From Hyphomonas pacifica (GTDB lineage Bacteria > Pseudomonadota > Alphaproteobacteria > Caulobacterales > Hyphomonadaceae): 64,000 nucleotides of DNA. The stretch's first letter is position 1; every line of letters begins with the position of its first letter. Of this stretch, positions 8,135 through 16,692 are shown in pieces. The translations under genes and the position numbers were made by a program. Below the pieces are notes generated by a model. That model was not told the DNA's origin. It saw only the letters and a program-made list of their open reading frames with translations, and did not search any database. The stretch is taken from the NCBI RefSeq assembly GCF_000682675.1, contig NZ_AWFA01000010.1, forward strand, positions 1 to 64,000. Direction: 5' to 3'.

Positions 8135-9091
8135 ATGTCTTCCAAGTATCTGCTCGACCCTGAACTGAAAGCCTTTTTCGAAGCGCTGCCCCCAACGGAA
8201 TTGACCCGCGAAGCCTTGCCTGAAATTCGCAAAGTGCGCACGGACTTTGCAATGGCCACAATGCCGTCGCTGCCGCCAGAGGTCAGCATTGTTCAGGAAA
8301 TGGCGCCGGGACGAAACGGCGACCCGGATGTACGGATGAAAATCTATCGCACCGGATCTGACCGGACAGACCGTCCGGCCATTCTGCACCTTCATGGCGG
8401 AGGTTATGTTCTCGGCAATCCCGACACGATGGCACCGCAATGCACAGCCTGGGCGAAGGGGATGGACGCCATTGTTGTGGCGCCAGCTTACCGGCTGGGG
8501 CCGGAAACGAGCTATCCAGGCAATGTTGAGGATGCCTATGCGGCGCTGGCGTGGATGCATGATAATGCGGGTCAGCTGGGCATTGATACTTCCCGTATTG
8601 CGGTGGCCGGGGAAAGTGCGGGCGGAGGGCTGGCGGCGGCGCTGGCCCTGTTGGTGCGTGATCGGAAGGAATTTTCATTCTGTCACCAACAACTGATCTT
8701 CCCGATGATTGACGACCGGACAGCCACGCGGACCGACCTATCCTCGATGTTCGGGGAATTGGTATGGACCAATGAGATGAACCATTTCGGCTGGTCATGT
8801 CTTCTCGGCGCAGCCCCCGGATCAGATGGCATTTCGCCTTATGCCGCCGCGGCGCGGGCGGAAGACCTTTCCGACCTTCCTCCAGTTTTCATGGCAACCG
8901 GCGCGATGGACCTCTTCACGGAGGAGAACCTGGAATATGCCCGCCGTCTGATGGCCGCAGGCGTTCCGGTTGAGCTGCACGTCTATCCCGGCGCACCGCA
9001 TGGCTTCATGTGGGTGACAGATGCCCGCGTTACCAAGCAGTACAATCGCGATGCTTGGAATGCGCTCGCGCGGGGGATCGGCGCGATCTAG
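8135..9091 (+). CDS. Alpha/beta hydrolase, hormone-sensitive lipase (HSL) family esterase
   Basis: The 318-residue protein carries HSL-family hallmarks: the oxyanion HGGG (87-90), the elbow GESAGGG with nucleophile Ser161, the acid in MDLFTEENLEYARRL and the histidine in PGAPHGFMW. Such enzymes hydrolyse short-chain carboxyl esters. GAGGAGG lies just ahead of the ATG, in the 12-bp gap after the SDR gene. Its stop codon overlaps by four bases the stop of the CoA-transferase gene on the other strand. No signal peptide is seen, so it is probably cytoplasmic. Confidence 0.9.
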   Translation: MSSKYLLDPELKAFFEALPPTELTREALPEIRKVRTDFAMATMPSLPPEVSIVQEMAPGRNGDPDVRMKIYRTGSDRTDRPAILHLHGGGYVLGNPDTMAPQCTAWAKGMDAIVVAPAYRLGPETSYPGNVEDAYAALAWMHDNAGQLGIDTSRIAVAGESAGGGLAAALALLVRDRKEFSFCHQQLIFPMIDDRTATRTDLSSMFGELVWTNEMNHFGWSCLLGAAPGSDGISPYAAAARAEDLSDLPPVFMATGAMDLFTEENLEYARRLMAAGVPVELHVYPGAPHGFMWVTDARVTKQYNRDAWNALARGIGAI

Positions 9092-10254
9092 TCCAGTGAC
9101 AGGCCAAGCTCTGCGAGAACTTCTTCCGTATGCTCTCCAATCCTCGGCGCAGGGCGGATTTCCTTTTTCGGCGCCCCGATAAAGTGTACCGGCGGCTGGG
9201 TTTCCCAATAGCCGCCTTCGGTTGGATGCTCTCGCCGCTGGAAGAAATTGACCGCCTTGAGGTGCGGGTCTTCCTGAAGGTCCGGGAAGTCATTCGCCTT
9301 GGCGGCAGGAATGTCCGCGCCGGCTAGCACCTCCAGCCAATGCTCCGTTGTTTGATCCTTAAAGTAGTGCTGAACCCGATCCATCATATAGTCCATGTTG
9401 AAATAACGGCCGCGATAATCATTGATGCGTTCGTCTTCAAGCTCCTGCGGTGCGCCAATCACATCGAACAGTTTGACCCAGCGCGCGTCTACATAAGGCG
9501 CGATGACGATATAACCATTGGACGTTTTCAGCGGCTGCCGGCACGGGTCCACCTGGCGCTGGTAGCAGAATGGCCCGACAGCCGGATCGAAGACCGCCTC
9601 ATAGAAATGCTCTTCCAGCAGGAAGTGCGTGATGCATTCAAACATCGGCACTTCGACATGCACGGCCTCACCTGTCCGGTCCCGCTGGCGCAGGGCAGCA
9701 AGCGTTGCGTAGACGGCATGCAAGCCTGAGACCTTGTCGGCAAAAGCGGTCGGGATGAAGCGCGGACGCTCATTGCCGTCTACCTTTGGCAACAGCATGG
9801 TCGCGCCGGACAGGCCCTGGATCAGGTCATCATAGGCCGGGCGCCCCGCATAAGGCCCTTCCGAGCCAAAGCCGACGCAATGGACATAAACGATATCCGG
9901 CTTGATCTTCTTCACCTCCTCAAAAGTGAGGCCGAGGCGAGCCACAGCATCGGCGCGGATATTGTGGATGAAGACATCGCTGTTTTGGATCAGCTTGCGG
10001 ATGGCGGCCTGCCCTTCATCAGATTTCATGTCCCAGACCACAGAACGCTTGCCGCGATTCATGGTCAGGTGGCACGGCCCCATACCCTTGGTGTTGGCAG
10101 GCTTGCCGACATTGCGGAAATCATCGCCATTTTTCGGTTCGACCTTAACCACTTCAGCCCCCATGTCTGCCAGGGTCTGCGTGCAGTACGGGCCGAAGAT
10201 GACGGTCGTCATATCGGCGATGCGCAGGTCAGACAGGACATTCGTTGCGGGCAT
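9088..10254 (-). CDS. CaiB/BaiF family (family III) CoA-transferase
   Basis: The 388-residue protein belongs to the formyl-CoA transferase/CaiB family. The N-terminal LSDLRIADMTTVIFGPYCTQTLADMGAEVVKVEP is characteristic. SVVWDMKSDEG, FIHNIRADAVARLGL, the FGSEGPYAGRPAYD loop and C-terminal PAPRIGEHTEEVLAELG follow. The catalytic Asp expected in this family is probably in the RPAYDDLIQGLSG segment. The start at 10254 is fixed by GGAGG seven bases upstream. These enzymes move CoA between carboxylic acids, often before beta-oxidation. The acid is unknown. The position beside two esterases and an SDR suggests activation of a product of ester cleavage. Confidence 0.9.
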   Translation of the reverse strand: MPATNVLSDLRIADMTTVIFGPYCTQTLADMGAEVVKVEPKNGDDFRNVGKPANTKGMGPCHLTMNRGKRSVVWDMKSDEGQAAIRKLIQNSDVFIHNIRADAVARLGLTFEEVKKIKPDIVYVHCVGFGSEGPYAGRPAYDDLIQGLSGATMLLPKVDGNERPRFIPTAFADKVSGLHAVYATLAALRQRDRTGEAVHVEVPMFECITHFLLEEHFYEAVFDPAVGPFCYQRQVDPCRQPLKTSNGYIVIAPYVDARWVKLFDVIGAPQELEDERINDYRGRYFNMDYMMDRVQHYFKDQTTEHWLEVLAGADIPAAKANDFPDLQEDPHLKAVNFFQRREHPTEGGYWETQPPVHFIGAPKKEIRPAPRIGEHTEEVLAELGLSLD

Positions 10255-10393
10255 GTGGTTTCCTCCGGATTTTTCCTGCTCATAATGCGGTTGTCGCTGG
10301 GACAGACAAGACGTTTCGCGTGATTGATTGGCCTGCACCTGTATCCGCGCCCTCTGGTGAAGGCACGGCAGATGGCGTGATTGCGAGGCTCGC

Positions 10394-10993
10394 TCAGCTG
10401 GTATTCCAGGCATCCTGAAGCCGCGCGCGGATCATGCCTGGCAAAGCCGCCGACACAATGCCGAGTTCCGGCCGAAGGCGGAACGCGCTGGCAAGGGGCA
10501 AAACGTGCGGCACAGGCTCTCCCTTCTCTCTTTGCCGAGCGATGGCGTGCGCCAGGCGCTTTGCATGAGTATCCGGGTCTTTCAGGACACGATAGAGCGC
10601 CGCAAGGCGTGCGAGAAAAGGCGCTGCCGGAATCGGCTGGCCATCTCGGAATGGCATCTTCTGGGGCAGCGCCCCCGTCGCAACAGCCACCTTCTTTGCA
10701 GACAGGGCAAAGCGACGCTGGGCGGGAAAGGAAACGATCTCAGCCCCTTCCGGCAATTGGCGTGGATATGTCTGGCGCGAGACCTGCCGCTCAGGCAGGC
10801 CTAGCATCAGCGCCATCAGGTAGAGCAAACGGCGAACAATGGTTTCAAGTTGGGACAATCGACCTGACGCGCGCTGTTTCAGGCTACGTGGCAAGGTTTT
10901 CGGCTGCAGCTGTGCGTTCGTCATGCCAATGATGTTGGTCAGGGCATAACGCGCCTGTTCAAAGCCTTGATTGATGAAGTCTGGATTGCTCAT
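10394..10993 (-). CDS. Conserved-looking hypothetical protein
   Basis: I do not recognise this 199-residue protein. It is rich in Arg, Ala and Leu. A hydrophobic segment near residues 55-66 (RRLLYLMALMLGL) may be membrane-associated, but no signal peptide is visible. A long amphipathic region follows (LARLAALYRVLKDPDTHAKRLAHAIARQREKGE), and the C-terminus repeats the Arg/Leu-rich pattern. The ATG at 10993 has only a weak ribosome-binding site. It lies between the CoA-transferase gene and the glycosyltransferase gene, all on the minus strand. Length and absence of a competing frame favour a real gene. Confidence 0.55.
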   Translation of the reverse strand: MSNPDFINQGFEQARYALTNIIGMTNAQLQPKTLPRSLKQRASGRLSQLETIVRRLLYLMALMLGLPERQVSRQTYPRQLPEGAEIVSFPAQRRFALSAKKVAVATGALPQKMPFRDGQPIPAAPFLARLAALYRVLKDPDTHAKRLAHAIARQREKGEPVPHVLPLASAFRLRPELGIVSAALPGMIRARLQDAWNTS

Positions 10994-11073
10994 GCCAGAC
11001 AGAATGAAGGCGCAGCCTATGCGACGGATTCAGGCAAAGAAATTCAGGCGCAGTCAACCTGCCATACATCGCC

Positions 11074-12039
11074 TTACCAGGGATAGGCATACCATTTCGG
11101 ACGCATGCCGACGGCGATCAGCAAGCGATCTGCCATGGCATCTATAAAGTCCAGCACGGTGGGACGCGCATCCAGCCTGTCCAGCCGGGTCATATGCTCT
11201 TCCCAGATCTTGCCATTCTCATCCTCACGCCGCAGCGCGATCAGTCGGCGCAGATAGTGGCGCTTGTAATGCTGGAGGATGGTGCGGCCGTCATCCTCCG
11301 GAAAGGCCACGGCGGCATAGCGCAGAAGGTAGTGATACCAGTCCAGAAGGTGCAGACGTTTCGGCGCAACGAAGCGGGAGGTCACCGTGTCTTCGTGAAC
11401 GCGTGTATTGGCAATGTATTCATGGACAAAACCAAATCGCCATTTCGTCAGTGTACGCAGGACTGAGTCCGTATCGAAGGCATTCACACAGGAATCGAAA
11501 TAGACACCATCTTCCGGAATGGCCTTCACATTGACTAGCACATGCGGAGCGCGGAAATGGCCCTGATTGAGAAAGAAGCGGCGAATGGCTTCCTTGCCCT
11601 CCATAACTGCAAGCCCGTCAGGCCATTGGTAAGTTTCCAGATCCCCACCATAATTGACCTTGCACGCCACAAGGCCAATCTGGTCATCCAGTTGGGCCAC
11701 CTGCATCATCTTTTCGATGGCATCTGGCGTCATGGTGTCATCGGCACATAGCAGGCGAAACCATTCCGCGCCTTCAGGCAGATGGGCGAAAGCGGAGTTC
11801 CAGTTTTCCACCTGAGGCAGCAAATTCTCGTGCCGTACGACTTTGACGGGAACACGGGCGTTCTCAAACTCGGCAATGATGCTTGCCGTAGCGTCAGTTG
11901 ACGCATTCTCAATGACCAAGTGTACCAGATTTGGCCAAGTTTGCGCCTGAACACACTCCATTGTCTCACGCAAATAGGCTTCGGCATTGTAAGCTGGCGT
12001 AATCACGGTTACGAGCGGGTAAGCGGCGGGGTCACTCAT
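11074..12039 (-). CDS. Glycosyltransferase family 2
   Basis: The 321-residue protein begins with a GT-A nucleotide-sugar fold: VTVITPAYNAEAYLRETMECVQAQTW, then VIENASTDATASIIAEF, and a DxD-like metal site in RLLCADDTMTPDAI. The C-terminal half has conserved-looking aromatic clusters but no transmembrane helices, so it is likely cytoplasmic or membrane-peripheral. It opens the polysaccharide locus and is divergent from the acyltransferase-FkbH-ACP set across a 171-bp gap. Donor and acceptor sugars cannot be read from sequence. UDP-glucuronate or UDP-xylose from the downstream genes are possible donors. Confidence 0.88.
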   Translation of the reverse strand: MSDPAAYPLVTVITPAYNAEAYLRETMECVQAQTWPNLVHLVIENASTDATASIIAEFENARVPVKVVRHENLLPQVENWNSAFAHLPEGAEWFRLLCADDTMTPDAIEKMMQVAQLDDQIGLVACKVNYGGDLETYQWPDGLAVMEGKEAIRRFFLNQGHFRAPHVLVNVKAIPEDGVYFDSCVNAFDTDSVLRTLTKWRFGFVHEYIANTRVHEDTVTSRFVAPKRLHLLDWYHYLLRYAAVAFPEDDGRTILQHYKRHYLRRLIALRREDENGKIWEEHMTRLDRLDARPTVLDFIDAMADRLLIAVGMRPKWYAYPW

Positions 12040-12210
12040 TGAGACAGTCGATCAATTAGAGGGTATAGTTCGGTGCGAAGACCCTGACGGAACGCAAGTT
12101 GCATACCAGTGCAGCAGGCGTTTTAAAAGGCGTGAAAAGAAAGTGTTCTACTAAAAGGGGTGTTCGCCCGGCACGGCACACCTCTTCTTCCAGGGGTGGG
12201 CAAAGTGTCA
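12040..12210. promoter_or_regulatory. Divergent promoter region of the polysaccharide locus
   Basis: This gap separates two outward-facing units and must contain their start signals. It is more AT-rich than the flanking genes (AAAAGGCGTGAAAAGAAAG near 12125). I could not identify a convincing -35/-10 pair or an operator. Confidence 0.4.
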
Positions 12211-12834
12211 ATGAACAAAGATGAAAATCACTCAGATACGTGCATGGACGAGCCGGTCCTGTACGGACCTGACCTGATTGGCAAGCATGGCTTCTGGACG
12301 ATCCTGAAAGAGGATTATGCGGCAAATAATCGCCGCTGGGCCGAGCCAGGCTTTCGCGCGGTGGCCGTGCATCGCTTTGGCACATGGCGCAAAGTGATCA
12401 AATTTTCCCCGCTGCGCAAGGTGATGGGCTTGCTCTACTATTTGATGAACCACCGTGTACGTACAGTGTACGGGATTGAGCTGCACGATACCGCAAAGGT
12501 GGGCCGTCGGCTGGTGATTGCGCACCAGGGCGGCATTGTGATCCACCGCCATGCAACAATCGGCGATGACTGCATGATCCGCCAATGTGTAACGATTGGT
12601 GCAGGCGCAACCTATGACATAAGCGAAGCCCCTGTGCTGGGCAGCCGCGTGACGCTGGGTGCCGGTAGTGTCGTGATCGGACCGGTCCAGCTGGGCGATG
12701 ACACCAAGGTCGGCCCCAATGCTGTAGTGCAGACCCATATCAAGCCGGGCTCAACCGTCTTTGCGCCAGCCTCCCGCGTGATTACCATGCCTAAGCCGAA
12801 ACCGGCACCAACACCTGTCCAGGACGTCGAGTAG
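12211..12834 (+). CDS. Serine O-acetyltransferase-like hexapeptide acyltransferase
   Basis: The 207-residue protein has an N-terminal helical part (residues 20-75) like that of CysE and a left-handed beta-helix built from hexapeptide repeats (about 90-175: LVIAHQGGIVIHRHATIGDDCMIRQCVTIGAG and VTLGAGSVVIGPVQLGDDTKVGPNAVV). The C-terminus is Pro/Lys-rich. It looks like CysE, but its placement one base before an FkbH-like gene and an ACP gene argues for acyl transfer to a sugar or a carrier-bound unit instead of cysteine synthesis. I chose the ATG at 12211. An earlier GTG is in frame at 12160. The acyl donor is unknown. Confidence 0.8.
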   Translation: MNKDENHSDTCMDEPVLYGPDLIGKHGFWTILKEDYAANNRRWAEPGFRAVAVHRFGTWRKVIKFSPLRKVMGLLYYLMNHRVRTVYGIELHDTAKVGRRLVIAHQGGIVIHRHATIGDDCMIRQCVTIGAGATYDISEAPVLGSRVTLGAGSVVIGPVQLGDDTKVGPNAVVQTHIKPGSTVFAPASRVITMPKPKPAPTPVQDVE

Positions 12835-12835
12835 A

Positions 12836-14821
12836 ATGACCGCATCAGACAAGCTGGCCGAAGCCGCTGCCCTGAAACGCGAAAAGAATTACCAAGGCGC
12901 CATCGCCGCCTATGACGCGGCGCTCGCCAATGTCGAAGCACCCGATGAGAAAACCTGCCTGGCGGTCGCACAATGTCATGCTGGCACGGGACAAAAGGAC
13001 AAGGCCCTTGACTGGCTGGCACTGCTGACCCGTGGCGGAGATGACTTCCCCGCCTGGCAAGCCGCCAGCGGCCTGTTGCGCAAATTGCTGAAGGACAATC
13101 CCGGCCTTTCCGCGCCGCATGCCAAGCGGACGGGGCGCGTGTGGCTGACCGGCAGCTATACGCTGGCCCAATTGGCGCCGTTACTGCAGCTGGCCGCGCT
13201 GGCCGTAAATGTGAATATCGAAGTGGCTGTTGCCGATTATGGGCAGCATCGCCAGGACGCGCTGTCGCCCGATTCACAGATGTATGCTTTTGACCCGGAC
13301 GTTATCGTGATCGCCCTGCACCATAGCGATCTGGAACGATCCGTCAGTGATCTGTCTGTTCAGGAAACTGTCACGGAAGCAACGCAGGATGTCTCGATGA
13401 TCTGGCAGTCCATCCGCCAGAACTGCAAGGCGCGCATCCTGTGCACCAATATTGCCGCACCACTGGATGAAGCCTTCGGGCACCTGTCTTCCCGCGTGCC
13501 GGAAAGCCGCCGCACGATCATTCATGCAGTGAATAATGATTTGGCCCGAAAGGCGAATGAGCTGGGTGGCGTCACGCTGGTGGATGTCGAGGCAATATCA
13601 GCCCAAATCGGTAAGCGCGCTTGGTTTGATGATCGCTACTGGCACCTCTCCAAGCAAGGCGTCAGCTTTAAAGCCCTGCCTCTGCTGGCGCGTCATATGG
13701 CGGCGCTTATCGCAGCCGAGTTCGGGCTGACGAAGAAATGCCTCGTGCTGGATTTGGATAATACGTGCTGGGGTGGTGTGATCGGGGAAGACGGGCTGGC
13801 AGGGATCAAGATCGGCCAGGGGGATGCAAAGAGCGAAGCCTTCCTGGCTTTCCAGATGGCTGTGAAGCGCCTGCAACAGCGCGGCGTCATTCTGGCAGTC
13901 TGCTCCAAGAACAATGATGCCGATGCACGCGAGCCGTTCGAGAAACATCCGGACATGGTGCTGAAGCTGGACGATTTCGCCATGTTCGTCGCTAACTGGA
14001 CGAACAAGGCCGAGAACATCAAACATATAGCCAAGACGCTGAATATCGGCCTCGACAGCCTGGTCTTTGCTGATGACAATCCGGTCGAACGCGCAACGGT
14101 TCGCGAGCTTGTGCCGGAGGTGGACGTGCTACCGATGCCGGAAGACCCGGCCGGTTATGTGCGCGTGCTGGGCGACTATCTCGGCTTCGAGACGGTCAGC
14201 TATACGCGAGAAGATGCCAACAAGACCGAGCAATACCGGGCCAAGTCCCGCATCGCGGAGATGCAGGCGACGACGGCCTCCCTGCCTGACTTCTACAAAT
14301 CCCTGCACATGAAGGCCGAGATCGAGCCATTCAACGACTTCAATATGCCGCGCATCGTGCAGCTGATTGGCAAGTCCAACCAGTTCAATTTGACGACCTA
14401 TCGCTATTCGGAGGCCGACATTCGCGACTTCATGCAACAGGATGGTGCGGTGAACCTATCCCTGAAACTGGCCGACAAATTTACTGACCACGGGCTGGTC
14501 AGCATGATCATGGCGCGACTGGTGGAAAGCGCGATGGACATTCACCTATGGCTGATGAGTTGCCGGGTAATCGGGCGCACGGTGGAAGATGCATTGTTGG
14601 GAGAGCTGTGCCTGCAGGCCCGTGCGCAAGGCCTGAAGAAGCTGCGCGGGAGTTACATTCCCACCGCCAAAAACGCGCTGGTTGAAACGAAATATGCCGA
14701 TTTCGGATTTGATTGCATCGCAAAACTGGACGACGGCAAGACAATTTGGGAATACGACATTGAAAAACAGGGCGATATTTCGAGCCCCTATATTGCTGTC
14801 AATACACGCGTTGAGGCCTGA
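12836..14821 (+). CDS. FkbH-like HAD-superfamily protein with TPR-like N-terminus
   Basis: The 661-residue protein has four parts: a TPR-like helical start (1-90), a segment like the SGNH-type N-terminal region of FkbH proteins (100-290), an HAD-IIIC domain with motif I DLDNT (Asp306, Asp308, Thr310) and a VFADDNPVERATV motif, and a GNAT-like C-terminus (about 500-640: FTDHGLVSMIMARLV, RVIGRTVEDALL). FkbH proteins take the glyceryl group from 1,3-bisphosphoglycerate, remove phosphate and load glycerate onto an ACP. The ACP gene follows after 2 bp, matching that chemistry. Glycerate as the unit is inference from the family. The product is likely cytoplasmic. Confidence 0.85.
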   Translation: MTASDKLAEAAALKREKNYQGAIAAYDAALANVEAPDEKTCLAVAQCHAGTGQKDKALDWLALLTRGGDDFPAWQAASGLLRKLLKDNPGLSAPHAKRTGRVWLTGSYTLAQLAPLLQLAALAVNVNIEVAVADYGQHRQDALSPDSQMYAFDPDVIVIALHHSDLERSVSDLSVQETVTEATQDVSMIWQSIRQNCKARILCTNIAAPLDEAFGHLSSRVPESRRTIIHAVNNDLARKANELGGVTLVDVEAISAQIGKRAWFDDRYWHLSKQGVSFKALPLLARHMAALIAAEFGLTKKCLVLDLDNTCWGGVIGEDGLAGIKIGQGDAKSEAFLAFQMAVKRLQQRGVILAVCSKNNDADAREPFEKHPDMVLKLDDFAMFVANWTNKAENIKHIAKTLNIGLDSLVFADDNPVERATVRELVPEVDVLPMPEDPAGYVRVLGDYLGFETVSYTREDANKTEQYRAKSRIAEMQATTASLPDFYKSLHMKAEIEPFNDFNMPRIVQLIGKSNQFNLTTYRYSEADIRDFMQQDGAVNLSLKLADKFTDHGLVSMIMARLVESAMDIHLWLMSCRVIGRTVEDALLGELCLQARAQGLKKLRGSYIPTAKNALVETKYADFGFDCIAKLDDGKTIWEYDIEKQGDISSPYIAVNTRVEA

Positions 14822-14823
14822 TC

Positions 14824-15057
14824 ATGTCTACTGAAACCCGTTTGAATGAAGTCTTCCAGACTGTTTTCCTGGATGATGATCTGGAACTGTCAGATGATAT
14901 GACCGCCGCGGATGTCGACGGATGGGACAGCCTGGCCCACATCAATCTGATGTTTGCGATCGAGCAGGAGTTCGGCTTTCAGTTCCCCGGAAACGAGCTG
15001 GCCGAGCTGCCGAATATTGGCGCGTTGAAAGCCTTTATCGACAGCAAGACCCGCTAA
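14824..15057 (+). CDS. Acyl carrier protein
   Basis: The 77-residue acidic protein is a stand-alone carrier protein. The phosphopantetheine attachment site is Ser36 in DVDGWDSLAHINLM, and a helix with FAIEQEFGFQFPGNELAELPNIGALKAFI follows. It starts 2 bp after the FkbH-like gene, so the two are almost certainly translated together. It probably carries the three-carbon or acyl unit made by that protein. It is not the fatty-acid AcpP: the DSL motif lies in a different surrounding sequence and no fab genes are next to it. It converges on rfbC. Confidence 0.93.
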   Translation: MSTETRLNEVFQTVFLDDDLELSDDMTAADVDGWDSLAHINLMFAIEQEFGFQFPGNELAELPNIGALKAFIDSKTR

Positions 15058-15064
15058 CGCATCT

Positions 15065-15610
15065 TCATGCCTTGAAAGCTGATGCTTTATAGTCTGCCCA
15101 GGACGCATCCTTGTCTGACAGCACCGTGACCGGCACCGGCCATTCAATACCGAAGGCCGGGTCATCATGGCGCGCGCCGCGCTCTGCTTCTGGTGCGTAG
15201 AATTCCGACACGAGATAGCTGACCTCGGTATCATTCAGCAGAGTTTGGAAGCCGTGAAGGAAACCTTTCGGGATGTAGAGCTGATCCTTGTTTTGCTCAG
15301 TCAATTCAAAGCCCTGCCATTTAAGATAGGTCGGGCTGTCCGGGCGGATGTCTACGATCACGTCAAAAATCGCGCCGCGGACGCAGCGGATTACTTTCAC
15401 TTCGGCGCTTGGCTCAATCTGGCAGTGCATGCCGCGCAGCGTGCCCTGCTCAGCCGAAACAGACATGTTCTGGTTTACAAAGCGGGTTTCCAGGCCATGG
15501 GCGGCGAACTCATTGATGCAGAATGTCCGGGCAAACATGCCCCGCTCGTCCCCGCGCGCCTCCAGCTTTATCAGGAATGCGCCCAATAGATCTGTCTTGT
15601 GAAACAGCAT
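15065..15610 (-). CDS. dTDP-4-dehydrorhamnose 3,5-epimerase family protein (RfbC-like)
   Basis: This 181-residue cupin belongs to the RfbC/RmlC family. Visible family features are the early GAFLIKLEARGDERGMFARTFCINEF strand, the active-site TLRGMHCQ with its histidine, VKVIRCVRGAIFDVIVDIRPDSPTYLKW, and LYIPKGFLHGFQTL. AGAGGA lies nine bases before the ATG. RmlC epimerises 4-keto-6-deoxy sugars. No rfbA, rfbB or rfbD is in the window, and a cytidylyltransferase lies next door, so the substrate may be another NDP-4-keto sugar. The strand is opposite to both neighbours. Confidence 0.85.
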   Translation of the reverse strand: MLFHKTDLLGAFLIKLEARGDERGMFARTFCINEFAAHGLETRFVNQNMSVSAEQGTLRGMHCQIEPSAEVKVIRCVRGAIFDVIVDIRPDSPTYLKWQGFELTEQNKDQLYIPKGFLHGFQTLLNDTEVSYLVSEFYAPEAERGARHDDPAFGIEWPVPVTVLSDKDASWADYKASAFKA

Positions 15611-15721
15611 GTAAACTTATCCTCTACTAGATGATCGCAGATTGATTGCCTGTGCGGGTGGGTTCAAGCTTAAAACTGGAACAATGTCTGCATAACCGGA
15701 CAGACAAAGGGAGACATTTTC

Positions 15722-16498
15722 ATGAAAGTCCTGATCCTTGCCGGTGGATTTGGTACGCGCCTCAGCGAAGAAACGACGATCCGTCCGAAACCTATGGTGG
15801 AGGTCGGCGCCCGTCCCATTCTGTGGCACATCATGAAAAGTTACTCCCATTACGGTTTTAACGAGTTCGTCGTTTTGGGCGGATACAAGGTTGAATTCAT
15901 TCGGGATTACTTCCTGAATTACACCCGCACCTCCAGCGATTTTACTGTGGATTTGCAAACCGGGGAACTGGTCTGGCAGCGCCATAACGCCGAGCCGTGG
16001 AAGGTGACGGTGCTTGATACCGGCGCAGATTCCATGACTGGCGGGCGTATTCGCCGCGCGCGCGAGATTGTCGGAGATGAAACATTCTGCCTGACCTATG
16101 GCGATGGTGTCTCGGATGTGGACATCGCCAAGCTGGTCGAGTTCCATAGAGAGAAAGGCATGGCCTGCACCGTGACAGCCGTTGTGCCGCCTGGCCGCTT
16201 TGGTGTGCTGGCCTTTGACGAGTCCGGCGAAAAGGTCGAGGCCTTCCGCGAAAAGGACAAGGAAGATGTCGGCATGATCAATGGCGGCTTCTTTGTCTGT
16301 GAGCCATCTGTCTTCGACCTGATCGACGGGGACGATACGGTATGGGAACAGGAGCCCCTGCGCAGGCTGGTCGATGCCGGCCAGCTGGCAGCCTATCGCC
16401 ATCGCGGCTTCTGGCAGGCTATGGACACGCTGCGTGACCGAAACGTGTTGGAACAGCTGTGGGAGAGCGGCAAGGCCCCGTGGGCTCCGTGGCTCTGA
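15722..16498 (+). CDS. rfbF: Glucose-1-phosphate cytidylyltransferase-like nucleotidyltransferase (RfbF family)
   Basis: The 258-residue protein opens with the nucleotidyltransferase signature LILAGGFGTRLSEETTIRPKPMVEVG. IRDYF, the LTYGDGVSDVD metal region, and a C-terminal GFWQAMDTLRDRNVLEQLWESGKAPW that matches glucose-1-phosphate cytidylyltransferases are visible. The reaction is CTP plus glucose-1-phosphate giving CDP-glucose. GGGAG precedes the ATG by eight bases. The usual partner, CDP-glucose 4,6-dehydratase (RfbG), is not next to it. The SAF-domain oxidoreductase follows after 194 bp. The sugar could be glucose or a related hexose phosphate. Confidence 0.88.
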   Translation: MKVLILAGGFGTRLSEETTIRPKPMVEVGARPILWHIMKSYSHYGFNEFVVLGGYKVEFIRDYFLNYTRTSSDFTVDLQTGELVWQRHNAEPWKVTVLDTGADSMTGGRIRRAREIVGDETFCLTYGDGVSDVDIAKLVEFHREKGMACTVTAVVPPGRFGVLAFDESGEKVEAFREKDKEDVGMINGGFFVCEPSVFDLIDGDDTVWEQEPLRRLVDAGQLAAYRHRGFWQAMDTLRDRNVLEQLWESGKAPWAPWL

Positions 16499-16692
16499 AT
16501 TGATGTCGGAAAGCCATTAGAATGCGGATCCTTTTGAGACAGAAAGATCAAGCTTTGCCTCATTCGTGCAAGAAGTTCTGAATACACGACGCTTCCATTT
16601 GACAAGCGTTTAAGGATGGCCGTTTTAGTCAGTCAGACCCTGACAATCCGGGCATGTTTCTTGCTTTGGGATTGTGCCTCTGGAGTATACTC

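Noticed and set aside
10381-10932. Plus-strand frame over the hypothetical gene at 10394-10993
   Set aside because: The minus-strand frame fits the direction of its neighbours. The plus-strand product is low-complexity and has no motif.
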